Below, piece by piece: positions 33,906 to 44,785 of a stretch of 64,000 bases of DNA. How positions within the stretch are numbered: position 1 is the first letter of the stretch; each line of letters opens with the position of its first letter. The notes below the pieces were generated by a model. It did not search any database. It was not told where the DNA came from and worked only from the letters and a program-made list of their open reading frames with translations. A program made the translations under genes and the position numbers. The DNA is from Rosa chinensis (taxonomy: Eukaryota > Streptophyta > Magnoliopsida > Rosales > Rosaceae): the NCBI RefSeq assembly GCF_002994745.2, contig NC_037088.1, forward strand, positions 2,733,001-2,797,000. Direction: 5' to 3'.

Positions 33906-34271
33906 TGCAAAAAATAAAAATTTGCCACGGACAAGTGATAACAATGGAAAAGATGAAGCAATAAATTATAGTAAAATAGACAAGTTGACTGTAGATGTCA
34001 GAGAACACTCAGAGCAGCGCGCGCGTGAAAGTTTTTAAGGGGTGGTGCCAAGTTGGGCACGAACAGTTTTAGTGGTGGCCCAGAGTGAGAAATCTGAAAT
34101 CCCAAATGAAGTCAGTACAAATAGAGGACAGGTTATTCATAGCTAAAACTCAATAGATACAGAAATCTGTCCCCAATGGGGTCAATAGGGACGAAATAGT
34201 GGGTATGGCCTTAGGCCTGTTTTCTAGTAGTGGTCCCCCTCGATGTATGATTTTAATTTCAATGCAATAAG

Positions 34272-35535
34272 TAGGGCTAGGCTCGGGTTGGGCCGGGCCA
34301 GAAATTTGGTAAAATCGAGACCGAGCCTGAAATAATCGATCCTGGCCGGTACGGGCTTTTTCACCATTGGAAACCGACAGAAACCGATCCCAAAAGGGTC
34401 GGTTTGGTTTTCGGGCTTTTCGGGCCTAAAATCACCTGCCTTCTGGCTTTTCGGGCCTAAAATCCAGTTTCCCAGCTTTGCCTGCAAGTCCAATAATATG
34501 CAAAACATGCACAAAATTGGGTAAGAGGCGAGGTTTGAACCCCCAACCTCTTACACGGAAGCCTTGCTCCCAACCATTGAAGCATGAGACTCTCTCAATA
34601 TATTATGTGCAATGTTTATATTTATCTCATCCTGGGTCATCCCAGAAGGCCAAAACCCTCTTTTTACTTTCTAATCTCTCTTTCTTTTCTTCGACACTCT
34701 TCTTCTTCTTCTGTAATTCTACTTCATATCTTCTTCTTCTTCTGTAATTCTACTTCATATCTTCTTCTTCTTCTTCTTTTTTTCCTCCTCAATCCCCATT
34801 ATGCAATTCTCTATTTACCAAATATTCATCAAATCAACATCATTAGATCATCCTCACTGAAGAGAATGATTGCCAGCGAAGCAGAGCAGAGAAAAGAATT
34901 GGAAGACGATGAAGAAGAATAAGAAGGGCCTGAATTCAAATGACTATGGTTGTGATGATAGTGATTGTGCAAAGAAGACAGAGTAGCAGAGTGGGATAAT
35001 GAAGAAGGTATGGGTTCCTCATTCGATTTTAGATTTGGGTTTAGTCATGGTGAGTGATTTAGTCTTGGAATTCATCAAAGTGGGTAGTGGCAATGACGTG
35101 TTAGACAAACTGGGTTTCATATATTGGAATCAAAATCCAATCTTTTTGAGCCTTTCGGTCTTCTTCTCCAATCTGGGTGTATGAAATATTATTTGTGTCT
35201 GTGTTGGATCTGGAAATGACGTAGCTGTGGTTAATGGGCTACTGTTTCGGGTCGTCGGAGCATTTAGGTTTGCAAATAGAGGGGAAAGGTTTAGGAGGAA
35301 GAGGAGAAGCTGGCTTGAGAGGAGAGTGAGAGAGGTTGAGAAGCCTGAGATGGAGGAGAAATCGATCCGTCTCGGTCTTTCGGTCCCAGAAAATATCAAG
35401 CCCGAGCCCGACCCGATAAACTGTAATTCGGATCGGGCTTTGCAACGAACCAATATTTTTCAACACAAAACAGAACTAAATCAGGCTTTTTTGATCGGTT
35501 CAGGTCGGGTTCTCGGATCCAGACTCTCAAGCCTA
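34272..35535. mobile_element. Non-autonomous hAT transposon
   Basis: The ends TAGGGCTAGGCTCGGG and the inverse TAGGCTTGAGAGTC are flanked by exact 8-base duplications gcaataag (34264-34271 and 35536-35543). Subterminal 'cgggcctaaaat' and 'cccgacc/ggtcggg' words are typical. No transposase frame. It lies 31 bases from the CACTA-like terminus. Confidence 0.9.
34519..34592 (-). ncRNA. tRNA-like/SINE-head sequence
   Basis: The minus strand contains TGGTTGGGAGC, resembling an internal polymerase III A box, and 32 bases on GGTTCAAACCTC, close to the B box (GGTTCRANNCC). The region could be a tRNA-derived SINE head inside the hAT. No cloverleaf was verified and no poly(A) or target duplication was found. 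Confidence 0.3.
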
Positions 35536-35599
35536 GCAATAAGTCAAGTCTGGGGATGAGACTCCTGTTAGATAACAGTGGAAGCGCAAATATAAAAAA

Positions 35600-36737
35600 G
35601 GATTAATTTTAGTTTACCCCCCTGAGGTTTAGGGGTGTCATCATTTCACCCCCTGTACTTTCAATTTTGAATTTTTACCCCCTAAACTTTCCAATTTCAA
35701 TCAGCCGTGTTCAATTTCTCCTATTCCGTCCAAATTGGTCATTTCAACATAAACAAATTAAACAAAAAAAAAAAAAATTCTGTTTTTTAGTTTTTTTTTT
35801 TATTTTTTTTCTTCTGTTTCTTCGTTTTATTTATTATTTTTTTAATATTATTTTGTCTTCAACCTATACACCACAAGTTATAATAGGTTTATAAAAACAA
35901 AAAAATACTCTAAGTAGTTGAAAGCCGCTCGCTGGTCTACGATATTTGTGACATATCTCCGATAAAGTGAAGAATTTAGGATATATCCCCAATACTGTAA
36001 AAAAATAATTTTACACTTTATCTGTATATAAATATCTGTAAAAAATGATTTTACACAAATATTTCTTCACTTTATTGGGGATATATAGATATTTACAGAT
36101 AAAGTGTGAAATCATTTTTTACAGATATTTCTTCACTTTATTGGGGAAATATCATAAAATTCTTCAATTTATTGGAGATATATCACAAATATCTTAGACC
36201 AAAAATGATTTTACATAGATATTTATTCACTTTATTGGGGATATACAGATATTTATTTACAGATAAAGTGTAAAATTATTTTTTACAAATATTTCTTCAC
36301 TTTATTGGGGATATATCCTAAAATTCTTCACTTTATCAGAGATATATCACAAATATCGTAGACCAGCGAGCGGCTTTCAACCACCTAGAGTATTTTTTTT
36401 GTTTTTATAAACCTATTATAACTTGTGGTGTATAGGTTGAAGACAAAATAAAAAATAAAAAAACGAAGAAACAGAAATTTTTTTTTTAAAAAAAAAATAT
36501 ATAAAAATAAAAAAAACTATAAAACAGAAAGAAATTTTTTTTAATTTTTTTTTATGTTGAAATGACCATTTTAACCCTCAAAAGTCAAACTTAACGTCCA
36601 ATTTGGACGGAATAGTAGAAATTGGACACGGCTGATTGAAATTGGAAAGTTTAGGGGGTAAAAATTCAAAATTGAAAATAGAGGGAGTGAAATGATGACA
36701 CCCCCAAACTTCAAGGGGGGTAAACTGAAATTAATCC
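35600..36737. mobile_element. Fold-back MULE (MITE-like), copy 1
   Basis: An almost complete inverted repeat: the left half (GGATTAATTTTAGTTTACCC... ataataggtttataaaaaca...) is mirrored in the right half (...tgtttttataaacctattat ... GTAAACTGAAATTAATCC). Exact 9-base duplications tataaaaaa flank it (35591-35599 and 36738-36746), the MULE hallmark. The centre has several 'cactttattggggatatatc' blocks in both orientations. No coding sequence. Confidence 0.92.
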
Positions 36738-36746
36738 TATAAAAAA

Positions 36747-37127
36747 TAATTTGGGGTAGGGAGATATAATGCATAAATGACACACAATATGGGAGATGTA
36801 TAATCCAAAAACATGTACAGAGCTCCTAAAGACAGATATGGAGGAGACTCTCAAAACACCTGATAAAAGAACTTACTTTTACGATACTTCTACAAAATAC
36901 TCCTTTACACCTTACTCAACTGAACTAGACTACTTATATATGCCTACACTAGACATTACCATAAGTATGACAATTGCAACAGACATAGGTATTAGCCCTT
37001 TACAATAACCTTAAACCTTCCTAACTCCTATAGCCTATGAAGCCACTAACTCTCACCATTATTCTCATCATAATTCTCACCATTATTTTCACCAAAGCTC
37101 TCAACATAATTCTAAATTAATGTTATT
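36747..37127 (-). repeat. Possible 3' LTR of the copia-type gag element
   Basis: A purine-rich aattaaggaagga on the minus strand is followed at 37127 by TGTTGGAAATAACATT, consistent with a polypurine tract and LTR start. The LTR end is not defined and no convincing match was found to the 38844 side. Confidence 0.3.
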
Positions 37128-38795
37128 TCCAACATCCTTCCTTAATTTTGAATTACTCTAACTCAAGTTCTTCAAAAGATTCTTGCTCCATTGCCTCTTT
37201 TTCTTCAACTTGCTTTTTTGATATTGCCTCACCATGGTCTTTAAGTCCATTGCCCATCTGCTCCCTCATTCAAGGCAAGCACCTTAATTCACTTGGCTGA
37301 ATTTTACAGTGACACTTCTCTAGTCACTTTGGGTTTTGGGAGCTTTTCCTCCCTCAGTACTTAGAGAACTTTCTTCTCTTCTTTCCATGTGAGATCATTT
37401 CGTTCCTCACTAATAGTTTAAGGCCTTCACGCCTCTTGGAGCTTCCATGAACTCTAGATTGTCTTCGTCTTCATCGACTTTGGCCACCAAGGAGTACTTT
37501 TCTTTAGGACTTTCACTCAATCTTCATTGCACCATTGTACCTTTCAGAGAGTCTTGTCAACTTCTTTACACCATTGAGCCTTTAGGGAGCCGTGTCGACT
37601 TGACACCATTATGACGTCTTTATCTTCATCTTGCGACTTCTACCACTTCCAAAAATCATTTTCCTCTTGGCACCTTTGTGCCTCTTTTTCATAGCACCAT
37701 TTGTGCCATGATTCATTCATAGACTTATACCCTTCATTCTTTCTTTCTTTCAGGGACGCTAGCCCTTTCACCTTCTTTCAAGGATTGTAACCCATCATCT
37801 TTCAGGGATTTTAACTCTTTACCTTCTTTCAAGGACTTTTACCCTTCCACCGAGGACCACATTTTCCTCTCTTTCTTCTTCTCCATCTATTTTTTTTTTC
37901 GTCCCTCATTTTCTTCTTTTGATCTTCTCCATTTTTTTTTTTGCTCCCTTATATTTTTCTTTCTTTACTCATCTCTCTTTCCCTTTTTTCTCCTATTCCT
38001 CCCCCTCTTTTTTTTCTCCCTCATTATGACTGCCTTTCTTTTCTTCTTCGCAACCTTCTCTTCTACAATTTTTCTTCCTTCTTTACTCATTTCTTGCGCC
38101 TTTGAATCCTCTTCCACTACTTCTTCCCTTGTCACCTCTTGCTTCATTGAAATTGTTATCATTAATTACTAAATCTTTCTCTACTGTTCAAAGTGAGTTT
38201 TGTTTCAGACCCAGAGAGTTGATCAACAGTGAATGTATCCAAATATCTTTGGATTCTTCAATTGCAACAATCACATGCTCAAATTTGGGTCTAGTGATCA
38301 TAATTAAGATTTTCTCAATCACCCGGGTGTTGGTAATCTCTTCACCATCTCTTTTCATCAGGTTTATGATTGCTTGGACTCATGATATATAGTCAGAAAT
38401 TGATTCTGACTCCTTTTGATGCAAACCTTCAAATTATCCTCTAACAGTTTGGAGTCGCACCTTTTTCACCTTGTCAACACCTCTATAGAAGTTCTAGAGG
38501 ATCTCCCAAGCTTTAAGTGCCGACGCCACATTTGAGATTTTCTCAAATGTATTGTCATCCAAAGCTTGATGGAGGAGATTCAATGTTTTTTTTGTCTTTC
38601 TTCCTTGAATCCTTCAGTGCCTCCTTGTGGGCTTGTGTCAAAGCCGCTTTATTTTCGGGTTCACGAACCCTGTCTCAACAACTTCCCAGCATCAAAACAA
38701 CCGATCAATGTCTTCATCCGAACACTCCAATTATTATAATTTTCTTTGGTGAGCAAAGGAACTTGGAAAGGGACATTGTTTGGATCATTGGCCAT
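37128..38795 (-). pseudogene. copia-type gag remnant of a non-autonomous element
   Basis: The start codon at 38793-38795 (minus) opens MANDPNNVPFQVPLLTKENY then NNWSVRMKTLIGCFDA, the usual N terminus of a copia gag. Stops and shifts follow, but gag core sequence is traceable (KDKKTLNLLHQALD- and LQTVRG-like pieces, then SISDYISRVQ). The left end finishes with an acidic frame (GEAISKKQVEEKEAMEQESF, then EELELE and a stop) next to a purine tract. Protease, integrase, RT and RNase H are all missing, so this would be a gag-only or large derivative element. Confidence 0.65.
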
Positions 38796-38831
38796 TAATC
38801 TGGTGGTCTCTCACTCTCACTCTCACAGGCT

Positions 38832-38843
38832 CTAATACCAGTT
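38832..38843 (-). other. Primer-binding site
   Basis: On the minus strand AACTGGTATTAGAGCC contains TGGTATTAGAGC, one mismatch from the initiator-tRNA site. It lies right after ...CAGTTCTAACA, a plausible LTR end. Confidence 0.6.
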
Positions 38844-39125
38844 TGTTAGAACTGGATGGAGGATACACACACTCAATATTATGGAAAGGAGAATATTTCA
38901 CTACAATGCACACATGGTAACATGCAACTCATGCAACTATAACTCTAAACTCTATAACATCCATAACCGACATTCAACTTATTGACTCATAACTTCCTAT
39001 CATAATCACCCACTACACCATGAAGGACCACTAACTTACATAATGGAAATGTCCATTATTTCATGCATTACACCCACTAACTCATGCATGTAACTCACAC
39101 ATTAACCCTCTAATTAAACATCAAA
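38844..39125 (-). repeat. Putative 5' LTR of the gag-only copia element
   Basis: Sequence to the right of the primer site, starting at TGTTAGAACTGG (LTR end on the minus strand). The outer border was not seen, so 39125 is approximate. Confidence 0.35.
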
Positions 39126-39129
39126 TACC

Positions 39130-40028
39130 AACTAATTAAGGACATGTTTGTTTTCCAAAACCTCCCAGCTTGGCAGTGTTCCAAATCCCTTCAAAAAAGG
39201 AAAAAAAAAAAAAAAAAGACTTGGCTATACTAGAGAACCAAACTTCAGAACCATCCCGATCAGATAGGTCCTGACCAAGCAGGTTATACCGATTCGGACC
39301 TCAACCAAGGGATTCAGTACCATGTGCTCTACTTTTCCATGACGATATGGCATTCATATTCCCTTTTTCATCTTTGTCTTCCTCCCATTCTTTGTCTTCT
39401 CCTTCTCTTCAACCCATCTCACCCCAATCCGCAAACCATTCTTCTCTCTCTTCCTTATTATAGCAAGCTTCACCCCTTCGATGTTGCTAAAAAAAATCCC
39501 CAAAATAGGATCTAGTTGGTGATTTGGACACTAGAACAATCCTGTCATTTTCAAGGACAAAGGAGTGGGCAGATCCCTAAAGATTCCACCTTAGTGTTGT
39601 AGGATCGAATCTCTGTAGCTTCATGGTAGCGAGCAATAGAGGAAAGATCGATGGTGGCGGATGATGATGATGGCGATATCTCTGCGTTATTAGTGTTCTC
39701 AAATTTGGGCTAGCCCTTGTTTATATATAAATATTTTTTTTCTTGTTGAATCTCATTGTCTGGGGCCATTGTTTTATGTAATTTATGGTACCCATTTGTG
39801 GGCCTGTTTGTATTAATCTGGACTAGTTGTTCGTGTTTAATAATTACAACATAACAATCCGTCTCTATGGGAGTGACAAAATGAATTGATATCAAAGCAA
39901 TTTCATATTTCTAAAATGAAATGATTCATTATGGTTTCCTTCTCCTTCCTTTTCTTGGAAAGGTCTTATCAAAATAATTTTGACCCTGACCTCATTATGT
40001 ATTGTTTGATAAAGTTCTACTTTTTCTT
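39130..40028. other. Intergenic, no supported gene
   Basis: Contains an A-rich run (39196-39219), a pyrimidine-rich stretch (39350-39480) and short frames without family resemblance. No element boundary was recognised. Confidence 0.4.
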
Positions 40029-40200
40029 TGATTTGGGGGAGAAATTAAAAAAAAACAAAAAAAGAGGAACCTATCTTATTTGTTACCACACACTGATCAA
40101 TCACATATGTCCCAACTGATTTGGGGGAGAAATTAAAGAAAGAAAGAAAAGGAACCTATCTTATTGTTACCACACACTGTTCAATCACATATGTCCCAAC
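40029..40200. repeat. Tandem duplication, unit about 86 bases
   Basis: 40029-40116 and 40117-40200 both read gatttgggggagaaattaaa ... ggaacctatcttatt.gttaccacacactg.tcaatcacatatgtcccaac, with small indels in the A-rich part. Confidence 0.9.
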
Positions 40201-40403
40201 ATCAAGTACTTGATAAAAGTGTTTTCTTCTATTAATATAATTCATGCAAATTAGTAGGTAAACAAAGTAGTTCATAGCCTAGCTAACCTCAATGTTGAAT
40301 CTAATATTCAAATTGGTTCACTTTTGCTCTGAAATTTTTTTTTGGATGCCCTCTTGTATGACTTTAATCATATTTGTTGAATAAAGCTCTTGTTTTGGTC
40401 AAC

Positions 40404-40440
40404 AATTAAAAATTAAAAATTAAAAATTAAAAATTAAAAT
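40404..40440. repeat. (AAAATT)n short repeat
   Basis: About five units of attaaaa in an A/T-rich stretch. Confidence 0.85.
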
Positions 40441-40519
40441 AATAATAAATAATAAAAACCCTTAGGCATGTCCCATATTTTTGTTACTCAATTGAGTGCT
40501 TCAGTCTTCAGTACCATCA

Positions 40520-40774
40520 GAGCAAGTTCACCGGTTGAGGTCACTGGGTCAGATATTATTCACTGCTTTTTGCCTTTCATTTCTACCATATAGATCACTG
40601 GGTCAGATACTGTTAACTCTTGATCACTTTCTTGGTCAATTTCGTGACCTACAAACTGACATTAGAATGACAAAAGGTGAACAGTATATGACCCAGTAAC
40701 CTAGATGGTGGAAATGAAAGACAAAAAACAGTGAATAATATCTGATCCAGTAACCTCAACCGGTAAACTTGCTC
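40520..40774. mobile_element. MITE of the GAGCAAGTTCACC family
   Basis: 255 bases. GAGCAAGTTCACCGGTTGAGG at the left is mirrored by CCTCAACCGGTAAACTTGCTC at the right, and complementarity continues for about 50 bases. The duplications are tca (40517-40519 and 40775-40777). It is about 300 bases upstream of the BAHD gene's TATA box. Confidence 0.88.
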
Positions 40775-41060
40775 TCACTCACTTTTGTCAGTGCTGTTTG
40801 CTACAAAAAAGCTGAGAAGGGCCGTCCGTGCAGCTGGTACCCGCTGTCTTTTCTGTTCAATCATGTTTTTGAGAATAACTTCTTAGGAATGAACCTCAAT
40901 CTCGATTAAAATAACAAACAAAAATTGGAGTTTGAGTAATAATTACTGTAATATTGGGAAGTGCTTTCCACATGGTCCCTTTAAAAATTTCATATTTCAA
41001 AATAAAACCTTTCAAAAAAGAATCTATTGAAAATGAAATAATGAATGTGTGGTGATCAAT

Positions 41061-41081
41061 CACCAATGATTCTACTATAAA
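41061..41081 (+). promoter_or_regulatory. Core promoter of the BAHD gene
   Basis: A CCAAT-like box (41062-41067) is followed by TATAAA at 41076-41081, 77 bases before the chosen start codon. A CT-rich leader follows, common in plant 5' UTRs. Confidence 0.6.
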
Positions 41082-41111
41082 CTTGGAGAAGCATTAGCTG
41101 ATGAATATTAA

Positions 41112-41112
<1 letters not shown>

Positions 41113-41145
<33 letters not shown>
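41113..41145. repeat. (CT)n repeat in the BAHD 5' leader
   Basis: About 33 bases of CT between an upstream in-frame ATG (41101) and the likely start at 41158. Its length may vary between alleles. Confidence 0.9.
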
Positions 41146-41148
<3 letters not shown>

Positions 41149-41157
41149 GTTTCCTCC

Positions 41158-42570
41158 ATGGCTCAACTCTCCAAACTCAATGTTATTGAGCAATGCCAAG
41201 TCTCTACCCCGCAAAACTCATCTACTCCACAAGCTTGTTATCATCTCCCTCTAACCTTCCTTGACATACCATGGCTCTTCTTCTCTCCAAGCCAACCTCT
41301 TTTCTTCTATGAATTCCCATATCCCACTTCTCATTTCACATCGATCACTCTACCAAATCTCAAGCACTCTCTCTCCCTTACTCTCCAACTCTTTTACCCT
41401 TTTGCCGGAGCCCTACTGGCCCGCCCCGAACCCGGAAAACCCGAGCTCGTCTACTCCCAAGGTGACTCGGTCTCATTCACCGTCGTCGAGTCAAATGCAG
41501 ACTTCGGCTATCTTTCCGGGAATTACCAAAGATATGTTGAAGAGTTCAACACACTTGTACCTCAACTGGCTTCAACTGGTGCACCTAGTAGTAACTGTGC
41601 TGCCAAAATTTCACTGTTGAGCGTTCAAATTACATTGTTCCCAAATTGTGGCATTTGCATTGGACTTGCATATCATCATGTTGTTGCTGACAAGAGAACG
41701 TTCAACAATTTCATCAAGACTTGGGCCTCATTATCTAGACATTCATTTTTCCCCACCAAGTCTATCTTGCCCTCTTATGATCGTAAGGCCATTGTTGATC
41801 CGTATAAGTTGGAGGGTATCTTCTTGAAGGAATGGTGGAAGCGAATTTCTTCTCAAGGAGCAATTATAGGTAATACTAAAACTGCCATGTTAGATCCAAC
41901 GAGCATGGTTCGGGCAACTTTTTTGATGGACTTGACTCGCATGGAGAGGATCAAAAATTGGATTGTTAATCTATGCAACAAGGGAAATGAGCCACTACCG
42001 GTACATTTATCTGCTTATGTCCTAACTTGTGCGTTTGTATGGATTTCTTTGATTAAAAGCCAAGAAAAATACTTCAATTACAAGTGTTGTGGTCAGAATC
42101 CGAATTATTTTGGGTTTATTGCGGGCGGGTTAACCCGTTTGAACCATCCGGTACCCTCAACGTATGTCGGTAATTGCGTAGGGTTTGGCCGGGCAGCGGC
42201 GATAAGGAGTGAGTTGTTGGGGGACAATGGAATTGTTGTTGCGGCAAGAGCAATTGGAAATACGGTTAAGAAGTTAGACAAGGTTATTTTTGGAGGGGCG
42301 GAGAAATGGATTTCGGATTGGAAGATTATGTTCGAGTCGGACCTCCATGTTATGGTATCAGGATCACCGAAAGTGGATCTTTATGAAACGGATTTTGGGT
42401 TGGGGAGACCCAAAAAGATAGAGGACGTTGGAGTTGATGGTACTAAAGCTATTGCACTGACTGAGAGTAGAGATGTATCAGGTGGCATTGAGGTTGGATT
42501 AGTGCTACCCAAGCCTCAAATGGATTATTTCTCAACTTATTTCATTGAGGGACTGAATGCTACTCCATGA
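41158..42570 (+). CDS. BAHD acyltransferase, anthocyanin/phenolic-glucoside malonyltransferase clade
   Basis: A complete 470-residue single-exon frame. The catalytic HxxxD motif is present as HVVAD (residues 174-178, inside AYHHVVADKRT). The C-terminal structural DFGWG motif appears as DFGLG (from residue 412, in YETDFGLGRPKK). TYVGNC matches the YFGNC motif that marks the flavonoid/anthocyanin acyltransferase clade. Enzymes of this clade move an acyl group, usually malonyl, from CoA to a sugar hydroxyl of a phenolic glycoside in the cytosol; the donor and acceptor here are unknown. The start at 41158 (ctccATGgct) was preferred over the in-frame ATG at 41101 because the intervening 19 codons are a CT-repeat poly(Leu-Ser), and MAQLSKLNVIEQCQV is the usual family start. 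Trp-to-Leu in DFGWG is odd but not automatically inactivating. No stop or frameshift. It is the best protein-coding gene in the window. Confidence 0.93.
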   Translation: MAQLSKLNVIEQCQVSTPQNSSTPQACYHLPLTFLDIPWLFFSPSQPLFFYEFPYPTSHFTSITLPNLKHSLSLTLQLFYPFAGALLARPEPGKPELVYSQGDSVSFTVVESNADFGYLSGNYQRYVEEFNTLVPQLASTGAPSSNCAAKISLLSVQITLFPNCGICIGLAYHHVVADKRTFNNFIKTWASLSRHSFFPTKSILPSYDRKAIVDPYKLEGIFLKEWWKRISSQGAIIGNTKTAMLDPTSMVRATFLMDLTRMERIKNWIVNLCNKGNEPLPVHLSAYVLTCAFVWISLIKSQEKYFNYKCCGQNPNYFGFIAGGLTRLNHPVPSTYVGNCVGFGRAAAIRSELLGDNGIVVAARAIGNTVKKLDKVIFGGAEKWISDWKIMFESDLHVMVSGSPKVDLYETDFGLGRPKKIEDVGVDGTKAIALTESRDVSGGIEVGLVLPKPQMDYFSTYFIEGLNATP

Positions 42571-43021
42571 CTTTCTGCTGCTTTTGCTTTGAGATATTCT
42601 ACGTTTATTGTCAACAGAACTGCTTCATTTATATGGTAATTTGATTGCAATAATTCTATAAGATATGATCAAATATTTCATTTTGAATGAAATGCCGCAT
42701 TGGATTTTTATCAATTCCCACGAAAGTGTTCTGTATGTCTCAATAAGCTGAGGATTTTTTTTCTTTTTTCTTTTTTTTTCCCTGAAAAAGGGGAATATGG
42801 AAAATGAGCTCGATGTTATGGTATCTGGACTCCCGAGTAGAAATCCCATATTTTTTTTTTCCTCCTTCTTCTTCTTCAGATGAATTAACGTTAATAAGCT
42901 GAAATAAGAAGGAGAAGTAGTTAATACAATCAAGATAAGTATAAACAAACCAAAGAAGATTATTTGAGAGAAAATAGTCAAAATACAATCAAGATATATA
43001 CTATATGTGGTTGTACGTGTC
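42571..43021 (+). other. 3' flank of the BAHD gene
   Basis: AT-rich with a pyrimidine tract (42750-42790). A clear polyadenylation signal was not identified. No other gene. Confidence 0.4.
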
Positions 43022-43096
43022 CAGTGCATCGTAGTTGAGGGACAATATCAACCATACTCAGTGCATCGTAGTTGAGGGACAATATCAACCCTACTA
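43022..43096. repeat. Tandem duplication, unit 37 bases
   Basis: cagtgcatcgtagttgaggg acaatatcaacc occurs twice in a row (43021 and 43058), almost identical, suggesting a recent duplication. Confidence 0.9.
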
Positions 43097-43189
43097 TTTA
43101 TATTACCTAACAATATCTGCCCTACCCACGTGGGGAATGAGTTAATACAATCAAGATAAGAAATGATGAGTTTTTTTATTTATTTATTT

Positions 43190-43345
43190 ATTATTATTTT
43201 TTTTTTTTTATAAATAAAATGGCAGGTGTGGCTGCCCTCAAGCCCTGATTAATGAAACTGTTGAATACAAGGGGAGACACATTGAGCCTAAACCCCTAAT
43301 CAGAATAAACAACTAGAGTATGTCCCGAAATAATATCAGGAATCT
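43190..43345 (-). mobile_element. 5'-truncated LINE tail
   Basis: On the minus strand the sequence ends tttcattaatcagggcttga gggcagccacacctgccatt followed by a poly(A)-like run (T-rich at 43190-43210 on plus). This looks like the 3' end of a LINE. The inner border and target duplication were not determined. Confidence 0.45.
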
Positions 43346-43860
43346 CTACAAAAAACTTGTATTCTAACAAGCACCAACTAGCAAAAAGTTATCATTTGAG
43401 AGACAATATGAAAATGCTAGGATAAACATTTTCTGGATATCGGGAATTGAAAGCAAGGTTGCTATCCTGACATGTACTGATAACAGAAATTTGCAATAAA
43501 CACAACAGTTTGTTTACTCAGTAAAAACCTTAAATTGAGGTTAAAAATACTGCGGGGCTTTAACTCTTAAAAGCCCAAATGAAAAACAATCTACTAATAG
43601 TGAAAAACGAGTTTCTTTACAAACAAGAGTAGCTCTAAACACAGACCAAAAGTATTTATATAATAATTAACACACGGATTGTTTTGTCGACTTTTTCTCT
43701 GCTAGGGTTTTCTCCCTAGCCGAAAAAATGATCGAGTGTTCGGCAGCGATGGCGGCGGAAGATGGGACGGGGACTCTTGCCTTGTCTAATGCGGCCGTAG
43801 TGAGCCTGGTTTGGGGGCGGAGACTTAATCCACGACCCTTTCTTTTACCTCTATGGTCAT

Positions 43861-44175
43861 TTGCTTAACAAGAAACCGGTGATCATTCAGTCGTTTTCGA
43901 CGGCGATCTCCAGGATATGGCGGTTGAAGGAGAAGGTTCTGATCCGTGAGGAGGAGGGGGGAATCTTCGTGTTTCAATTCAAGGAACAGGAGGTGAAAGA
44001 CCGGGTTCTACACGGCGGCCCTTGGTACTATAGTAACTCGATGCTGTTGTTGGTGAACTACGATGGGGCTAACGCTCTACCGGAGATTCCTCTGCACTGT
44101 TTAGAGGTTTGGGTGGCGGTGAAGGGTCTGAGAGTTGCCATACGCAATGATCAGGCTTTAACCCGGATTGGCAAT
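43861..44175 (+). pseudogene. LINE ORF1-like protein, DUF4283 domain (5' part)
   Basis: The frame reads LLNKKPVIIQSFSTAISRIW then RLKEKVLIREEEGGIFVFQF, VKDRVLHGGPWYYSNSMLLL, then EIPLHCLEVWVAVKGL. This is the DUF4283 pattern of plant LINE ORF1-like proteins (ERVLxGGPWxFxxxLLxL). It is cut at 44175 by the LTR element, exactly after GNC; the target duplication gcaat follows codon usage continuously into 49468. A start codon upstream (43727-43729) is in another frame, so the original N terminus is uncertain. Confidence 0.8.
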
Positions 44176-44658
44176 TGTTAATGCTTGGATCCGTTGGGGA
44201 TCAAATTAACGTAAAGAGAGAGATAGAGATATTGACACAAGATGTATAGGCAGGAAACTACGTCCACTTGAATGTGTACTAGTGTGTCGAGCCTTGCGGC
44301 CTAACAACATTACAAGAGATGTAATGGGATTGGATTGAAAATGGAATCGTGTTTAAGTGGGAGGAGGCATTCCTTTTATAGGTGAAGGAATGCTTCTCCT
44401 TTACATTTTCTTAGATGTGGGATGCAAAACTACTATTCTAGTCTAGAAAGCCTATTTGTGAGGGCATGTTGGCAAGGCCGGAAAGGTGGCTTCCCGGCGA
44501 CGGATTTGCGACTTCCGGATACCGTAGCGTAGCTTGAACATAGGGCTACAAGATGCATGTCTCGGTTGGGCCTCACCATGGCTTGTGGGTGTCTCAAAGA
44601 GGGTGTTACTTATGCTTGGTGATGTAGTAAATACTCCATATTGTTGGAGGTATGTACA
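44176..44658 (-). repeat. Left (3') LTR of the young element
   Basis: 483 bases, TGTTAATGCTTGGATCC to GGTATGTACA on plus. It lacks 19 bases (tggttcgcttcccgccttag-type) present in the right LTR at about 49040, probably a deletion between short gc-rich repeats. Confidence 0.93.
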
Positions 44659-44785
44659 AGTCCCCGAAGTCCCCAAGTAAGAGGAGCTTCTTGGTTGGGG
44701 AGTTATAACCACGATGTCATCAAGCATAAGTAACCGGGCGGGACGGAGCCCCTACAAGTCCCCGAACTCCGTAAGCAAGAAGGGA
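44659..44785 (-). other. Polypurine tract and repeated PPT-like motif
   Basis: agtccccgaagtcccc (44659-44674) next to the LTR is the presumed polypurine tract on the minus strand. A near copy (tacaagtccccgaactccgt) occurs at 44753-44772, and the LTR-edge/PPT word gtatgtacaagtccccgaag recurs at 45808-45828 deep in the interior. Confidence 0.6.

Larger units (their letters stand above)
29386..34232. mobile_element. CACTA-like element, non-autonomous, hosting a Harbinger
   Basis: The left end CACTACTACTAGAAAT and right end (inverse) CACTACTAGAAAACAGG are inverted CACTA-type termini differing by a TAC unit. Candidate 3-base duplications do not match (ggt and gtc), so the pairing is probable, not proven. 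Both ends carry 'aatagggacg' words. The interior has two exon-like segments but no TNP2-like transposase. The whole middle is the PIF/Harbinger element at 31090-33823. Confidence 0.5.

Noticed and set aside
41101..41157. Upstream in-frame ATG of the BAHD gene as the true start
   Set aside because: It would add a CT-repeat-encoded Leu-Ser run before the standard MAQL start; the second ATG has the better context.
42625..43029. 134-codon minus-strand frame downstream of the BAHD gene
   Set aside because: Low-complexity Lys/Ile/Phe composition from AT-rich DNA; no motif or promoter.
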